This document shows positions 8,936 to 18,752 of a DNA stretch of 48,131 nucleotides, piece after piece (within the stretch, counting starts at the first letter, position 1; each line of letters begins with the position of its first letter). This stretch comes from an actinobacterium acMicro-4 (lineage in GTDB: Bacteria; Actinomycetota; Actinomycetes; Actinomycetales; Microbacteriaceae). The translations under genes were made by a program, and so were the position numbers. Location of the stretch: contig JNSD01000004.1 in NCBI GenBank assembly GCA_000754445.1, forward strand, positions 1-48,131, given 5' to 3'. The notes below the pieces were generated by a model. The model was not told where the DNA came from. It did no database searches and saw only the letters and a list, made by a program, of their open reading frames with translations.

Positions 8936-9619
8936 TCACTGAGCCTTCTGCTCCCGCCCTCGGTAGACCGCTCTCATCAAGAGCCAGGTGAACCACAGGG
9001 CCGCAGCGTAGAGAGGTATTCCCATCAACAATTTGGCGAGAGCCAACGCGCTCACCTGACCTGCAAAATAGAGCGGTAACTGGACCGCCAGCCGTGCGGA
9101 GAACACACCCAACCACAACCAGGTGGCGCTGGTGGCGACCAGTCGAGTGGCGGGGTCGCCACGCCACGACTCATCACCCACCAGAACTCCAGCGAAGACT
9201 CCAACGAGGGGTCGACGGATTGCCAGCGAAATCAGGAGCCCCACCACCCACAGCCCGTTCACGACGAAGCCGAGCACGAAGTTATCTTCCGCTCGCCCCG
9301 ACCACAGTGCCACCCCAGCGGACGCTGCGATTCCCACGAGACCAGCTATGGCGGGCATCACCGGGGACTTCTGCACTAGGCGAGCAAAGATGAAGGCGAT
9401 CGCCACGACCAGAGGAGCGCTCAGCGACCACACGAGGTTCTGTGTCACCGTGTATGTCAGCAGAAAGCCAATTCCAGGCAGCAACGCCTCAACAACGCCC
9501 CGTGTGCGCCCAACAGCGGCCCAGAGTGCTTCCCCGGTGGGAGTCTCGCCCGGCTTGACGCCAGCGAGCGCCGAATCGCCGAGTGCCTTGGCGACCCGAT
9601 CAGATTCGGGTGTTCCCAC
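8936..9619 (-). CDS. DUF3159 family membrane protein
   Basis: A 227-residue predicted integral membrane protein of the DUF3159 family, found in Actinobacteria and of unknown function. After a soluble N-terminus of about 35 residues there are roughly six hydrophobic segments: LLPGIGFLLTYTV, APLVVAIAFIFARL, AIAGLVGIAASAGVAL, LGFVVNGLWVVGLLISLAI, VATSATWLWLGVFSARL and LLMGIPLYAAALWFTWLL. GTG 9619 follows the DUF3710 stop by 3 bases, and GAGGGGG about 8 bases upstream can serve as the ribosome site. It is the last gene of dut-DUF3710-DUF3159. No catalytic motif is visible. Confidence 0.85.
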   Translation of the reverse strand: MGTPESDRVAKALGDSALAGVKPGETPTGEALWAAVGRTRGVVEALLPGIGFLLTYTVTQNLVWSLSAPLVVAIAFIFARLVQKSPVMPAIAGLVGIAASAGVALWSGRAEDNFVLGFVVNGLWVVGLLISLAIRRPLVGVFAGVLVGDESWRGDPATRLVATSATWLWLGVFSARLAVQLPLYFAGQVSALALAKLLMGIPLYAAALWFTWLLMRAVYRGREQKAQ

Positions 9620-9622
9620 TGA

Positions 9623-10246
9623 CTAAACCCCCTCGGTCGCCACAGCGGCGTTGTTGGTCGGAACACTCAAGGGCAACAGCTCTCTCGGTGGCATGGGGAC
9701 TTCCCCTCGGACCACAACCACACTGCGCAGCATGTGGTGAATCTCCTCAGCTGCCTCCAGGTTCGTGGCCGCGTTGCCACCAATCACACCACGGAGGAAC
9801 CAGCGCGGGCCATCAATTCCCACGAACCGGACCTGTCTGGTTCCAAAGGAGCTCCCTGATTGAACGGGAACATTTGCCTGCAGCTCCGGCCCAAAAGGAC
9901 CATCGTGCTCGAGGGCTGTGCCACCCTGCTTGGTGACTTGATCCATGATCTGAGCACGGATGCCGTGCCAGAGGCCACTCGACCGAGGAGCAGCAAAAGG
10001 CTGAATCTGGAGCGTTGAGCCTTCATACTCCAGCGTGACCGCCACAACCCGCTGGGATGTCTTCTCGACCTCCAGACGCAACTGCATGCCCCGCTTTGGA
10101 TCAATTCGAAGACTGCCCAAGTCAACAGAAGGCTTGACAGAGCCGGTCTCGCTGTCATCGAGGGGCCCCGAAACCTCACGGTCGTGAGGCGCTGACTTCG
10201 GGTAGTCACCGTCAAAGCCTTCGGCCGAGGTCGGGATGTCTGTCAC
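9623..10246 (-). CDS. DUF3710 family protein
   Basis: A 207-residue soluble protein of DUF3710, an actinobacterial family that commonly sits beside dut. An acidic, low-complexity N-terminus (about 45 residues) leads into the conserved core: SVDLGSLRIDPKRGMQLRLE near 40-60, a block with VRFVGIDGPRWFLRGVIGG near 140-158, and the tail VVVVRGEVPMPPRELLPLS. GTG 10246 is preferred because AAGGAG lies 6 bases before it; a TTG five codons upstream would put that site inside the coding sequence. No function is known. The PRELLPL ending is typical of the family. Confidence 0.83.
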   Translation of the reverse strand: MTDIPTSAEGFDGDYPKSAPHDREVSGPLDDSETGSVKPSVDLGSLRIDPKRGMQLRLEVEKTSQRVVAVTLEYEGSTLQIQPFAAPRSSGLWHGIRAQIMDQVTKQGGTALEHDGPFGPELQANVPVQSGSSFGTRQVRFVGIDGPRWFLRGVIGGNAATNLEAAEEIHHMLRSVVVVRGEVPMPPRELLPLSVPTNNAAVATEGV

Positions 10247-10261
10247 TGGCTTCTCCTTCAA

Positions 10262-10702
10262 TCAGGCGTGCTGCCCGGTGGACCCAAATCCTCCGGTGGC
10301 GCGCTGTGTGCCAGGCAGGTTCTGAACCTCGTGAAATTTTGCCCGGGACAAAGGAGAAACTACCAGCTGGGCAATTCGGTCGCCTGGCTCCACCTGAAAA
10401 CTCTCAGTGAGGTCAGTGTTGATGAGGACCACCTTAATCTCGCCACGATAGCCAGCGTCAATAACCCCTGGAGCGTTGACTAGGCCAATGCCGTGGTTGG
10501 CCGCAAGGCCACTCCGAGGCATCACGAAAGCCACAAAGCCCTCGGGTAGGGCAATGGAGGTTCCTGTGGCCACTATCGCCCGCTCACCAGGGCCCAAGGT
10601 GAGAGATTGGGTGCTGGACAAATCGCAGCCGGCATCGCCGGGCTTGGCATAGACGGGGACGTTTCCCACCACCAGAACATCGGGTCTTTGCGTCTCATGC
10701 AC
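10262..10702 (-). CDS. dut: Deoxyuridine 5'-triphosphate nucleotidohydrolase (dUTPase)
   Basis: A 146-residue trimeric dUTPase that hydrolyses dUTP to dUMP and pyrophosphate, keeping uracil out of DNA and feeding dTMP synthesis. The five family motifs are visible: KPGDAGCDL, MPRSGLAANHG, GVIDAGYRGEIKVVLIN, DRIAQLVV and the C-terminal RATGGFGSTG arm. GTG 10702 gives a normal length and has TACCCT 7 bases upstream, so a leaderless message is likely. The open frame continues upstream to 10813 but would overlap the divergent DUF3093 gene. First gene of dut-DUF3710-DUF3159. Confidence 0.96.
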   Translation of the reverse strand: MHETQRPDVLVVGNVPVYAKPGDAGCDLSSTQSLTLGPGERAIVATGTSIALPEGFVAFVMPRSGLAANHGIGLVNAPGVIDAGYRGEIKVVLINTDLTESFQVEPGDRIAQLVVSPLSRAKFHEVQNLPGTQRATGGFGSTGQHA

Positions 10703-10709
10703 AGTCTCC

Positions 10710-10715
10710 AGGGTA
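10710..10715 (-). promoter_or_regulatory. Candidate -10 element for leaderless dut transcript
   Basis: TACCCT on the minus strand ends 7 bases before the dut GTG. Only 32 bases separate the dut and DUF3093 starts, so the divergent promoters must overlap. On the plus strand a weaker TGCAAT (10723-10728) lies 6 bases before the DUF3093 ATG. Confidence 0.45.
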
Positions 10716-10734
10716 TACGTGGTGCAATAGAGCC

Positions 10735-11178
10735 ATGAACTCTTACCGCGAGAGGCTTCGTCCCTCCTGGTGGATGGTCGCCGCAACGGGACTGTTTCTC
10801 CCCGCCACGACACTGATTTTTCTTCCGCTCAGCATTCCACTGGGTCTCGGTGTGGGGGCTGCGCTCTGGGGTGGCTCGGTGGGACTGCTCTGGGTGCTGG
10901 CCCCCACGATCTCCACTGATGGGCAGAGAATCAACGCTGGGCGGGCTCACATTGACCGTCAGTATGTGAAGGCACTCGAGGTGTTTCACCGGGAGCAAGC
11001 GCGCCAAGAACGGGGGCCGCGCCTCGACGCGAGAGCCTGGCTCGTCATCAGACCCTGGGTCGACCCCGTCATCAAGGTCACGCTCCAGGACCCCCATGAC
11101 ACAACGCCCTACTGGATTGTGTCCTCACGGCACCCGGAGCGATTTGTCGCCGCGTGGGAGGCGGGCAACACTACTTAA
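10735..11178 (+). CDS. DUF3093 family membrane protein
   Basis: A 147-residue protein of the actinobacterial DUF3093 family, function unknown. It starts with YRERLRPSWW, followed by two hydrophobic segments (MVAATGLFLPATTLIFLPL and GLGVGAALWGGSVGLLWVL) and a soluble C-terminal half with the conserved DARAWLVIRPWVDPVIKV and a DTTPYWIVSSRHPE-type stretch. It likely sits in the membrane with its C-terminal domain inside the cell, though orientation is not certain. It diverges from dut, the usual partner, and converges with DUF4193, overlapping it by 8 bases (11171-11178). Confidence 0.87.
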   Translation: MNSYRERLRPSWWMVAATGLFLPATTLIFLPLSIPLGLGVGAALWGGSVGLLWVLAPTISTDGQRINAGRAHIDRQYVKALEVFHREQARQERGPRLDARAWLVIRPWVDPVIKVTLQDPHDTTPYWIVSSRHPERFVAAWEAGNTT

Positions 11179-11464
11179 GGCACTCGGTGCAGACAGGGCC
11201 CAGCTTCGTGTCGTGATCGAGCTGGGAACGATGCTTCACCAGGAAGCACTCAACACAGGTGAACTCGTCAGCCTGCGGCGGCAACACAACAACATCGAGC
11301 TCAATGTTGGCCAGATCTTGACCCGCAAGCTCGAGAGAACCAAGGTTGTCGGCGTCTTCAGAGTCAACAACGCCAGAGAGTTTGTCGGGCACGCGCTCCT
11401 GGAGTGCCTGGATAGATTCAGTATCCTCTTCGGACTTACGCGGTGCGTCGTAGTCGGTTGCCAT
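11171..11464 (-). CDS. DUF4193 family zinc-ribbon-like protein
   Basis: A 97-residue acidic protein of the DUF4193 family. It opens with MATDYDAPRK, typical of the family, and carries two CxxC pairs (Cys70/Cys73 in CVEC and Cys92/Cys95 in CTEC), which should bind one zinc ion. Function is unknown; family members lie next to dut and DUF3093 across Actinobacteria. ATG 11464 has GGGAG about 11 bases upstream, a loose ribosome site. Its last 8 bases overlap the end of the convergent DUF3093 gene. Confidence 0.87.
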   Translation of the reverse strand: MATDYDAPRKSEEDTESIQALQERVPDKLSGVVDSEDADNLGSLELAGQDLANIELDVVVLPPQADEFTCVECFLVKHRSQLDHDTKLGPVCTECLK

Positions 11465-11674
11465 TGTGGCGCTCGCTCCCTCGGGTCAGGTGGTGGGAAT
11501 ATGCGGCGCTAGTTTGCCTGATAAAGCTTGGAAACTCCAAAACGCGCCTCCCAACACCGGCTTAGGGTAGCCGGCCGGACGGTATCTCCGTCGCGCCACA
11601 CCCAGGAAAAAATAGAAATCTCTCGGCTCGGCGTGACAAGCTACTACCACGACGAAGAAAGAGGGTGAAGTCGA
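11465..11674. other. Intergenic region between DUF4193 and sepH
   Basis: This 210-base stretch is the longest gap in the window. It must hold the divergent promoters of DUF4193 (minus) and sepH (plus). An AT-rich patch around 11609-11622 and a GC palindrome-like CCGGCCGG near 11570 are visible. AGAGGG before 11675 is the likely sepH ribosome site. I see no small gene with convincing codon structure and no RNA signature. Confidence 0.4.
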
Positions 11675-12682
11675 ATGGAGAACCTCAGCGTTGTAGGGGC
11701 CAGCGACGGTCACATCATCCTGGTCTCGTCGGATGGGGAGCGCTTCCAGGTGACCATCAACGATGCCCTTCTGGGTGCTCTACGCACTCCCTCACCGGGC
11801 CCCAGGGTCAAGCACCGCTCGAGCCCCAAAGACATCCAGGCCCACGTCCGTCGTGGTCTCACAGCCCGCCAGGTCGCCGATTTAACTGGTGAGGAACTCT
11901 CCTACATAGAAAAATTCGAGGGCGCGGTTCTCGCCGAGCGTCGGTTCGTCGTTGACCAGGCGCTCGCTGTGACCGTGACCCAGAAGACCGGTCCAGAAAC
12001 CACTTTTGGCGCATCTGTGCGCGCACGGCTTGAGGACATCGCAGCTACCGAGGAAGAATGGTCAGCCTGGAAAGAAGAATCAGGCTGGCACGTTGAACTG
12101 ATTTTCCATGAGGGTGATGTGGAGCACCGGGCTCGCTGGTCGTTTGATCCGAGAAAGCACCTCATCGCTCCGACCAACAATGACGCTGCTATCTTGTCGC
12201 GGCACGAACCCATGCCAACAACTATGATTCCCAAGCTCAGTGCTGTCCCCGCTACTGAGCGACCCGAGCGTTTCGACTCAGACATCTTTGAGGCTTCGGA
12301 CCTGGGCGAGACTGGCCCCGTGGGTGAGACTGGCCCCCTGGTCGAGTCAGTCCCTTACGGACGCCAGGGCAGTAGCCCCGAGGGAGGTCGGATGGCGGAC
12401 ACCGCCGACCTTCTCGAAATCTTGCGCCGGAAGCGGGGCGAGCGTGGCACCTCACTCGAGAGCGAACCCGAAAAGTCCCGTGCTGGACACCCGTCGACCG
12501 GTGGAATTCACCTTGTGGAAGATGACGAACACACCGCGGAAGTTACCCCGATCACCCACGGTGCAGACCTCACGGGCGATGATGACCCAGAACCTCCGCC
12601 GCCCACGAAGAAGAATCGTCCGGTGATGCCGAGCTGGGACGATATCGTCTTTGGCGCGAGAAGCGACGACGATCTGGCCTAG
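11675..12682 (+). CDS. sepH: Septation protein SepH (DUF3071)
   Basis: A 335-residue SepH-type protein. SepH in Streptomyces and mycobacteria binds FtsZ through a helix-turn-helix domain and promotes filament assembly at division sites. The N-terminal DUF3071 domain spans about 1-170 and contains the helical block SPKDIQAHVRRGLTARQVAD and LTGEELSYIEKFEGAVLAER. A disordered, acidic linker (about 190-315) includes a short repeat GETGPVGETGPL. The C-terminal motif RPVMPSWDDIVFG is the conserved FtsZ-associated tail signature of the family. AGAGGGTGAAG upstream of ATG 11675 serves as ribosome site. Its stop shares CTAG with the convergent phosphodiesterase gene. Confidence 0.92.
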   Translation: MENLSVVGASDGHIILVSSDGERFQVTINDALLGALRTPSPGPRVKHRSSPKDIQAHVRRGLTARQVADLTGEELSYIEKFEGAVLAERRFVVDQALAVTVTQKTGPETTFGASVRARLEDIAATEEEWSAWKEESGWHVELIFHEGDVEHRARWSFDPRKHLIAPTNNDAAILSRHEPMPTTMIPKLSAVPATERPERFDSDIFEASDLGETGPVGETGPLVESVPYGRQGSSPEGGRMADTADLLEILRRKRGERGTSLESEPEKSRAGHPSTGGIHLVEDDEHTAEVTPITHGADLTGDDDPEPPPPTKKNRPVMPSWDDIVFGARSDDDLA

Positions 12683-13806
12683 GCCCACGCCCCAGTTGGG
12701 ATGACGGGGATCTCCCGCTCGCGGGCGGTGAGCGAGCCGTGTTGACCCACCATCGCCATGGAGGTCGGGGATGCCCGTGATTCGCGATACGCAACGAGAC
12801 TGTCGATACACGCCACCGTAATATCCCCCACTCTCTCGAGCACGCCATCGGCTAGTGGCCCAAGCCAACCCTCGTCCACTAGCTGCTCTCTGGTCATAAC
12901 CTTGGCGCCCCCTCCTAGCCCTTCCTCCCAAGCGGCCTGGATGTCGGCTAGCGCATCGGTAGTGTCCACATAAAGCTGAGGAACACGTGGCTCACCACCC
13001 CACGCGATGACGTTTCGCAAAAGAGGCGAGCCTTCAGAAACGAAGAACTTGTGCTCCTCGGGCACATCAATCATCCCATGATCCGCTGTGAGGATAAGGC
13101 CCTCATCATCGCGCAACATCGTGGAGATGACGGCGAGCGACGAGTCGAGTTCCTCCAAGCGGTGAGTCCATGATTCGGAGGCGACCCCTTGGGAATGCCC
13201 TGTGCGATCGAGGGCCGGCCAGTAGAGATAGGCAAGAGCCCGGTCGTTGCTATCAAAAAACTCCCGCATGGCTTCTGCCTGTTCTTCGAGTGTTTTGACC
13301 CCTCGAAAAGTAGCGCCGCGCCAGACGGCTTTGGTGAAGTCACTGCCGGCGAAACGCGTCTCACCCAGCGCGAGGGAGGGAATTCCCTGCCGGGCAGCCA
13401 CCTCGAAGATGGTGGGTTGCAGCTGCCACGTGTCAGGGTCGACGTAGGGAGCCCAGTCCTTCAGATGGTTGATCAGCTCCCCAGAGCCTGGATCCCGAAT
13501 CGTGTACCCGACAATTCCGTGTTGCCCAGCTCCAACACCTGTGGTCAGCGATGTCAGCGCACTGGCAGTTGTCGAGGGGAAACCCGAATCAGCAACGAGG
13601 TTTCTCGACGACCACGCACTGTGCAGCCAGCGCGCGTGACCTTTGCGATCGCGCAGGTTTGCGGCACCAAGACCATCAACCACCAACACCGCGGCCTTGT
13701 TCACCCGACTCAAACCCAAGGGATTCTCCTGGCCCAGGACCGCCATGTGGCAACTACCCAGTACGTCGGCAAGCCTCAGTGGCGTCAACGCCGGAACCAG
13801 TACCAT
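12679..13806 (-). CDS. Alkaline phosphatase superfamily nucleotide pyrophosphatase/phosphodiesterase
   Basis: A 375-residue member of the type I phosphodiesterase/nucleotide pyrophosphatase group within the alkaline phosphatase superfamily. Two-metal active-site features are Asp44 in LVVDGLG, the nucleophile threonine in [10 protein letters not shown] (about 79-80), [20 protein letters not shown] and GQHGSLT. No signal peptide is apparent, so it is likely cytoplasmic. The substrate cannot be inferred; nucleotide, phosphodiester or phosphonate hydrolysis are all possible. I prefer ATG 13806 because TAGGAT lies 7 bases upstream; ATG 13815 is the alternative. It lies between sepH and parC, diverging from parC by only 12 bases and overlapping the sepH stop. 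Confidence 0.88.
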   Translation of the reverse strand: MVLVPALTPLRLADVLGSCHMAVLGQENPLGLSRVNKAAVLVVDGLGAANLRDRKGHARWLHSAWSSRNLVADSGFPSTTASALTSLTTGVGAGQHGIVGYTIRDPGSGELINHLKDWAPYVDPDTWQLQPTIFEVAARQGIPSLALGETRFAGSDFTKAVWRGATFRGVKTLEEQAEAMREFFDSNDRALAYLYWPALDRTGHSQGVASESWTHRLEELDSSLAVISTMLRDDEGLILTADHGMIDVPEEHKFFVSEGSPLLRNVIAWGGEPRVPQLYVDTTDALADIQAAWEEGLGGGAKVMTREQLVDEGWLGPLADGVLERVGDITVACIDSLVAYRESRASPTSMAMVGQHGSLTAREREIPVIPTGAWA

Positions 13807-13821
13807 AGGCGCCATCCTATG
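13804..13821. promoter_or_regulatory. 18-bp bidirectional start site: overlapping leaderless -10 elements
   Basis: The sequence CATAGGCGCCATCCTATG reads nearly the same on both strands. On the plus strand TAGGCG, 7 bases, then the parC ATG (13819). On the minus strand TAGGAT, 7 bases, then the phosphodiesterase ATG (13806). Each start codon therefore overlaps the other gene's -10 element. Neither gene has a ribosome binding site. Confidence 0.5.
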
Positions 13822-16257
13822 ACTGCCCCAACTTCTCCCTCCCCTGCCCTGACTTCCGAACGCATCGTCGACGTTGAACTCACTGATGAGATGCAGGGGT
13901 CATTCCTGGAATACGCCTACTCGGTCATCTATTCCCGAGCGCTGCCTGACGCGAGGGATGGGCTCAAACCGGTCCAGCGGCGCATCATTTATCAGATGTC
14001 CCAGATGGGCCTCTCCCCGGACAAGGGGCACGTGAAGTCGGCCCGTGTAGTGGGCGAAGTTATGGGAAAGCTTCATCCGCATGGCGATAGCGCTATCTAT
14101 GACGCACTCGTGCGTTTGGCTCAAAATTTCAGTCTCAGAATCCCCATGGTGGACGGTCACGGCAACTTTGGTTCCCTCGATGACGGCCCGGCAGCCGCCC
14201 GTTACACAGAGGCACGTTTGCGTCCAGAGGCGATGGCCATGGTGGCAGATCTAGACGAGGACGTCGTCGATTTTGTTCCCAACTACGACAATCAGCTCCT
14301 TCAGCCGAGTGTCCTGCCAGCCGCTATTCCCCACCTCTTGGTCAATGGCGCCAGCGGTATTGCCGTGGGCATGGCCACCAATATGGCACCGCACAACCTG
14401 AGCGAAGTGGTCGAAGCACTGCGCCACCTGATCGATCACCCCGAGGCGTCTCTGGAATCGTTGATGGCCTTTCTCCCCGGCCCCGACCTACCTACCGGAG
14501 GCACGATTGTGGGCCTCGAGGGAATCAAAGAAGCCTACGAGACCGGCCGCGGTAGTTTCAAAATGCGCGCGACGGTCACGGTAGAGAACGTTGGCCCCAG
14601 GAAAACCGGGCTAGTGATCACCGAGTTACCGTATCTGGTCGGCCCGGAGCGAGTCATCGACAAGATCAGAGACGCTGTTAAGGGCAAAAAACTGACCGGG
14701 ATCAGCGATGTGACAGACCTGACCGACCGCCATAACGGACTGCGTCTCGTGATTAGCCTCGCCAGCGGTTTTGACCCCCAGGCAGTCTTGGCTGAGCTCT
14801 ATCGGTTGACCCCCCTGGAGGAGAACTTCTCCATCAACTCGGTGGCGCTCGTGAACGGTCAGCCTCAGACGCTGGGGCTCAAAGAGCTACTCGACGTGTT
14901 CGTGGAGCACCGAGTGGCTGTGGTCACCAGGCGTTCACAGTTCAGGCTCGATCAGAAAACCCGGCGCCTCCACCTGGTCGAGGGTCTGCTCATCGCGATG
15001 ACAGACATCGACAAAGTCATTCAGGTGATTCGATCCTCCGATGACGTCGCCTCCGCGCGAGCACGTTTGCAGGAAGTGTTCCAGCTGAGCCAGGAGCAAA
15101 CCGATTACATTCTGGAACTTCGCCTTCGTCGCCTGACACGGATGTCTGCCATCGAGTTGGAAACAGAGCGCGACGCCCTACACGAGGAGATTGCGCACCT
15201 ACAGGCCCTTCTCGCCGACGCTCAACTTATTCGACAGACCGTGTCGGACGAGCTGGCTGCTATGGCGAGGGCATATGGAACCCCTCGCCGGAGCGTGCTT
15301 TCCGGGGCGACTGCTCCCCTGGCACGAGCCAAGCCCACTGTGGCCAACCTGGAAATCACCGACGCCCCGTGCGATGTTCTGGTTTCTGTCAGCGGAAAAG
15401 TCGCGCGCGTCGTGTGGCCAGAGGGTGGACTAGTACCTCCCGCTAAGCGCTCCCCCCATGACGCTCTGCTCACACGGACCACCACGCGTCTGCGAGGCTC
15501 CCTCGGCGCTCTCACCAGTGCTGGAAACCTGCATGTTTTCCAGCCGATGGACCTGCCCCAGCTCGAGCCGTCGAAGCCAAATCTTGCGCAGGGTGTCTTG
15601 CTCCATGAGTTCCTCGGGCTTGGCCCACAGGATGGAACCGTTATCGCAGTGGTGAACGTCGATGACGCCCCCACGGTGATGCTGGGGACCACCTCAGGCG
15701 TTGTGAAACGCATCACTCTTTCTGGGCTTCCGGACAAGTCCCACCACGGCGTGATTGCTCTCAAAGACGGCGACACCGTCGTCGGCGCTCAGGTTGCTGA
15801 GAATGACACCCACTGCATTTTCATCACCTCAACGGGCCAACTCCTGCACTTCCCCTCATCCTCTGTGCGGCCTCAGGGCCTGAGTGCTGCAGGTATGGCA
15901 GGAATTACCCTGGCAGAGGGAGCCCGCGTGATTTGGGCTGGAGCGCTTGCTCCCGACAAAGCCAGCGTGATTACCGTGTCCGGTTCCTCGCAGGTTCTCC
16001 CGGGAACCGAGGCTGTTCGGGTCAAGCGCACCCCACTTGCTGAGTTCCCCGTGAAGGGGCGCGCAACCGGTGGGGTGCGAGCACACACGTTTTTGAAAGG
16101 TGAAGACCTGCTGGTTCGAGCCTTTGTGGGCCTGGCGCCTCGAGCCCTTGATTCCAAGGGTGCGCCAGTGGAGCTTGATCTGCCAGAGGCAAAACGAGAT
16201 GCCTCTGGTGTTCTCACGCCGGAGAGCCCCGAGGCTTTCGGCGAAGCGCTCGCCTAG
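13819..16257 (+). CDS. parC: DNA topoisomerase IV subunit A (GyrA-type)
   Basis: An 812-residue type IIA topoisomerase A subunit that cuts and rejoins DNA during decatenation. The breakage-reunion domain has QRDR region [14 protein letters not shown] (from residue 86) and catalytic Tyr129 in [10 protein letters not shown]. The coiled-coil tower (around 400-470) and a six-bladed-type C-terminal domain (about 500-790) follow. The canonical GyrA box QRRGGKG is not present, and the gene faces a ParE-like B subunit, so topoisomerase IV is preferred to gyrase. ATG 13819 begins the conserved MTAPTSPSP; the open frame to 13189 lies over the divergent gene and is rejected. Its stop shares CTAG with parE. 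Confidence 0.93.
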   Translation: MTAPTSPSPALTSERIVDVELTDEMQGSFLEYAYSVIYSRALPDARDGLKPVQRRIIYQMSQMGLSPDKGHVKSARVVGEVMGKLHPHGDSAIYDALVRLAQNFSLRIPMVDGHGNFGSLDDGPAAARYTEARLRPEAMAMVADLDEDVVDFVPNYDNQLLQPSVLPAAIPHLLVNGASGIAVGMATNMAPHNLSEVVEALRHLIDHPEASLESLMAFLPGPDLPTGGTIVGLEGIKEAYETGRGSFKMRATVTVENVGPRKTGLVITELPYLVGPERVIDKIRDAVKGKKLTGISDVTDLTDRHNGLRLVISLASGFDPQAVLAELYRLTPLEENFSINSVALVNGQPQTLGLKELLDVFVEHRVAVVTRRSQFRLDQKTRRLHLVEGLLIAMTDIDKVIQVIRSSDDVASARARLQEVFQLSQEQTDYILELRLRRLTRMSAIELETERDALHEEIAHLQALLADAQLIRQTVSDELAAMARAYGTPRRSVLSGATAPLARAKPTVANLEITDAPCDVLVSVSGKVARVVWPEGGLVPPAKRSPHDALLTRTTTRLRGSLGALTSAGNLHVFQPMDLPQLEPSKPNLAQGVLLHEFLGLGPQDGTVIAVVNVDDAPTVMLGTTSGVVKRITLSGLPDKSHHGVIALKDGDTVVGAQVAENDTHCIFITSTGQLLHFPSSSVRPQGLSAAGMAGITLAEGARVIWAGALAPDKASVITVSGSSQVLPGTEAVRVKRTPLAEFPVKGRATGGVRAHTFLKGEDLLVRAFVGLAPRALDSKGAPVELDLPEAKRDASGVLTPESPEAFGEALA

Positions 16258-18335
16258 GCGTCGATTCGCTCGCGCGAGAGACCCGGGCCAGAGACAATAA
16301 AGTCGCGCCGGGGAGCAACGTCGTTGCCCATGAGAAGCTCAAAAATATCGGAAGCCTGCTGGGCATCTGAGACTCTAACCCGTCTGAGGGTCCGTCCGGC
16401 AGGATTCATTGTGGTGTCTGCCAGTTGGTCGGCGTCCATTTCCCCAAGACCCTTGTAGCGCTGAATCGGTTCTTGGTAGGTCTTGCCCGCGGCTTTGAGC
16501 CTTGCCAGGACGGTCCGAAGCTCGTCCTCTGAGTAGGTGTAGATCACGTCGTTGCCGGCTTTGCCGCGATGGGGAACAATCACGCGGTGCAGAGGTGGGA
16601 CCGCGGCATACACCCGCCCCGCCTCGACAAGTGGGCGCATGTAGCGAAAAAACAGGGTCAACAGAAGGGTTCGGATGTGTGCGCCGTCGACGTCCGCGTC
16701 GGACATGATGATGATTTTCCCGTAGCGCGCGCTGCTGAGATCGAAGGTTCTTCCCGAACCGGCGCCGACGACCTGGATGATGGCCGCGCACTCTTGGTTA
16801 TCGAGCATGTCTTGGACAGAGGCCTTCTGCGTGTTCAGAATTTTGCCGCGAATGGGGAGCAGCGCTTGGTGATTGCTGTCTCTGGCGAGCTTCGCTGTCC
16901 CGAGCGCCGAATCGCCCTCGACAATGAAAAGCTCTGTTCCTTCGACATCTTTGGTACGACAATCCACGAGTTTGGTCGGCAGAGTGGACGACTCGAGAGC
17001 TGTCTTTCTGCGCTGAGTCTCCTTGAGCGCTCTCGCGGAGAGCCGTGTCTTCATCTCCGCAACAATCTTCTCCTGGAGTAGAGCACTTGCGGCCTTGTCG
17101 TCTCGTTGCGTGGACTCAAACTTCTGGGTGAGGCCCTCGGCAACGACCGTGTGAACAATCGACTTAATTCCAGGAGTCCCGAGCACCTCTTTCGTCTGGC
17201 CCTCAAACTGAGGCTCAGGTACTCGCACAGCAATGATCGCGGTGAGACCGGCGACAATGTCGTCCTTCTCAACTTTGTCTTTCCCCAACTTCAACCGGCG
17301 AGCGTTTTTATCAATCTCTCCACGAATCGCCCTGACGAGCCCGGCGTCAAAACCGGCCTGGTGGGTGCCGCCCTTCGGAGTCTGGATGATGTTCACAAAA
17401 CTCTTGGTGACAGTGTCGTAACCGGTGCCCCACTGCACCACCACATCAACGTGAACATCGCGGGTGACATCCGTTGATTCCAGGCGTCCCTGTGAGTCCA
17501 ACATCGGCACAGTCTCATCAAACTGGCCAGAACCCGAGAAATGCCAGGGGCCAACGACCGGTTGGTCAGGCGCTAAATACTCCAGGAAGTCCCTGAGGCC
17601 ACCCTCGGAGCTGTAGGTGACGAGAGACTCTTCCGCGCCGCTGTTGTCATGAACGTTGATGGTGAGCCCTGGGACCAAGAACGCGGTTTGCCGCGCGCGC
17701 TCGGCAAGCTCCGGGGAAGCAAAAGACGCGGCTTTGCCAAAAATCTGCGGATCTGGCCAGAATCGCACGCGCGTCCCAGTCACGCCCTTAGCGACTTTTC
17801 CTAGACGCCTCAGTTCGCTGTTGTCGACAAAGGGCTCAAACTGAGACTCGGGACCTGTCGAGCCCTCCGAGTCATGGAAAACACCGGGTTCTCCTCTCCT
17901 AAAGGACATACCCCAGGTGACTCCGTCGCGGTCAACTTCGACGTCAAGGCGCTCGGAGAGGGCATTAACTACAGAAGCCCCCACGCCGTGGAGCCCTCCG
18001 GAGGTCGCGTAGGAACCGGCTCCAAACTTTCCACCGGCGTGCAGTTTGGTGAAGACCAATTCCACGCCCGTGAGGCCTGACTTGGGCTCGATATCGACAG
18101 GAACGCCGCGTCCCCGGTCTCGCACCTCGACACTCCCATCTGGAGCCACCATGACCGAAATCTCGTGACCGTGACCAGCCACCGCTTCGTCAACCGAGTT
18201 ATCGATGAGTTCCCAGAGGCAGTGCATGAGACCTCTGGCATCGGTAGATCCGATGTACATGCCGGGGCGCTTCCGGACAGCCTCAAGGCCTTCCAAAACT
18301 GAGAGATGCCTGGCTGAATAGTCTGAACTTGCCAC
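16254..18335 (-). CDS. parE: DNA topoisomerase IV subunit B (GyrB-type)
   Basis: A 693-residue ATPase subunit. The GHKL ATPase domain shows [24 protein letters not shown] and [15 protein letters not shown]; the transducer domain follows to about 400. The TOPRIM domain has [14 protein letters not shown] and [20 protein letters not shown] with metal-binding acidic residues. LARD and the RGKILNTQ block resemble actinobacterial ParE rather than the SAGGSAK of GyrB. GTG 18335 has AAGGAG about 11 bases upstream. It converges with parC rather than sharing an operon, with a 4-base overlap. Confidence 0.93.
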   Translation of the reverse strand: MASSDYSARHLSVLEGLEAVRKRPGMYIGSTDARGLMHCLWELIDNSVDEAVAGHGHEISVMVAPDGSVEVRDRGRGVPVDIEPKSGLTGVELVFTKLHAGGKFGAGSYATSGGLHGVGASVVNALSERLDVEVDRDGVTWGMSFRRGEPGVFHDSEGSTGPESQFEPFVDNSELRRLGKVAKGVTGTRVRFWPDPQIFGKAASFASPELAERARQTAFLVPGLTINVHDNSGAEESLVTYSSEGGLRDFLEYLAPDQPVVGPWHFSGSGQFDETVPMLDSQGRLESTDVTRDVHVDVVVQWGTGYDTVTKSFVNIIQTPKGGTHQAGFDAGLVRAIRGEIDKNARRLKLGKDKVEKDDIVAGLTAIIAVRVPEPQFEGQTKEVLGTPGIKSIVHTVVAEGLTQKFESTQRDDKAASALLQEKIVAEMKTRLSARALKETQRRKTALESSTLPTKLVDCRTKDVEGTELFIVEGDSALGTAKLARDSNHQALLPIRGKILNTQKASVQDMLDNQECAAIIQVVGAGSGRTFDLSSARYGKIIIMSDADVDGAHIRTLLLTLFFRYMRPLVEAGRVYAAVPPLHRVIVPHRGKAGNDVIYTYSEDELRTVLARLKAAGKTYQEPIQRYKGLGEMDADQLADTTMNPAGRTLRRVRVSDAQQASDIFELLMGNDVAPRRDFIVSGPGLSRERIDA

Positions 18336-18518
18336 GGTCTTGATAACTCCTTGTGTCGTAACGCACCCCCGAGCATAGGCCTGGGGTGGGACACCACACG
18401 CTCACACCGCCGAGAAGGTGAACTACGCGGTAGGCGAACCTGGGAGAGTCTGACCACGAATCTCAGCACAGTCATGATGAAATGTGACACAACAACTTCG
18501 CTGGGCCAAGGAGAGACA

Positions 18519-18752
18519 ATGTCTTACGCAGCTACCGAGACCACCGACAGCGCTCTCGAGATTGTCGCGCCACTGGGCGCGGGCGATGTCTGCGACAGCT
18601 GCGGGGCTCAGGCCTATGTTCGTGTCACCCTCCACGCTGGAGATTTGCTCTTCTGCGGTCACCACGCGTCGAAATACCGGGAGTCGATGGGTGACAAAAT
18701 CGTGAAGTGGCACGACGAAACAGACCGACTGCGGGATGACCGCGCGCACTAA
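18519..18752 (+). CDS. Small DUF7455-type zinc-ribbon protein
   Basis: A 77-residue cytoplasmic protein with Cys25/Cys28 (VCDSCGAQA) and Cys46-x-His48-His49 (FCGHHASKY) as a likely zinc site. It resembles the small actinobacterial DUF7455 proteins commonly encoded near sigA; function unknown. ATG 18519 has a strong AAGGAG at 18508-18513. An open frame extends upstream to 18351 without support. The last 17 bases overlap the next gene, so it likely leads the operon with the two racemase-like genes. Confidence 0.85.
   Translation: MSYAATETTDSALEIVAPLGAGDVCDSCGAQAYVRVTLHAGDLLFCGHHASKYRESMGDKIVKWHDETDRLRDDRAH

Noticed and set aside
13189-13818. In-frame upstream extension of parC by 210 codons
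   Set aside because: The extension overlaps the phosphodiesterase coding sequence, and the conserved ParC N-terminus starts at 13819.
13819-18335. Annotation of the two topoisomerase genes as gyrA/gyrB
   Set aside because: The GyrA box QRRGGKG is missing, the B subunit has [10 protein letters not shown] rather than the gyrase pattern, and the genes converge near sigA as in actinobacterial parC/parE. Gyrase is expected elsewhere.
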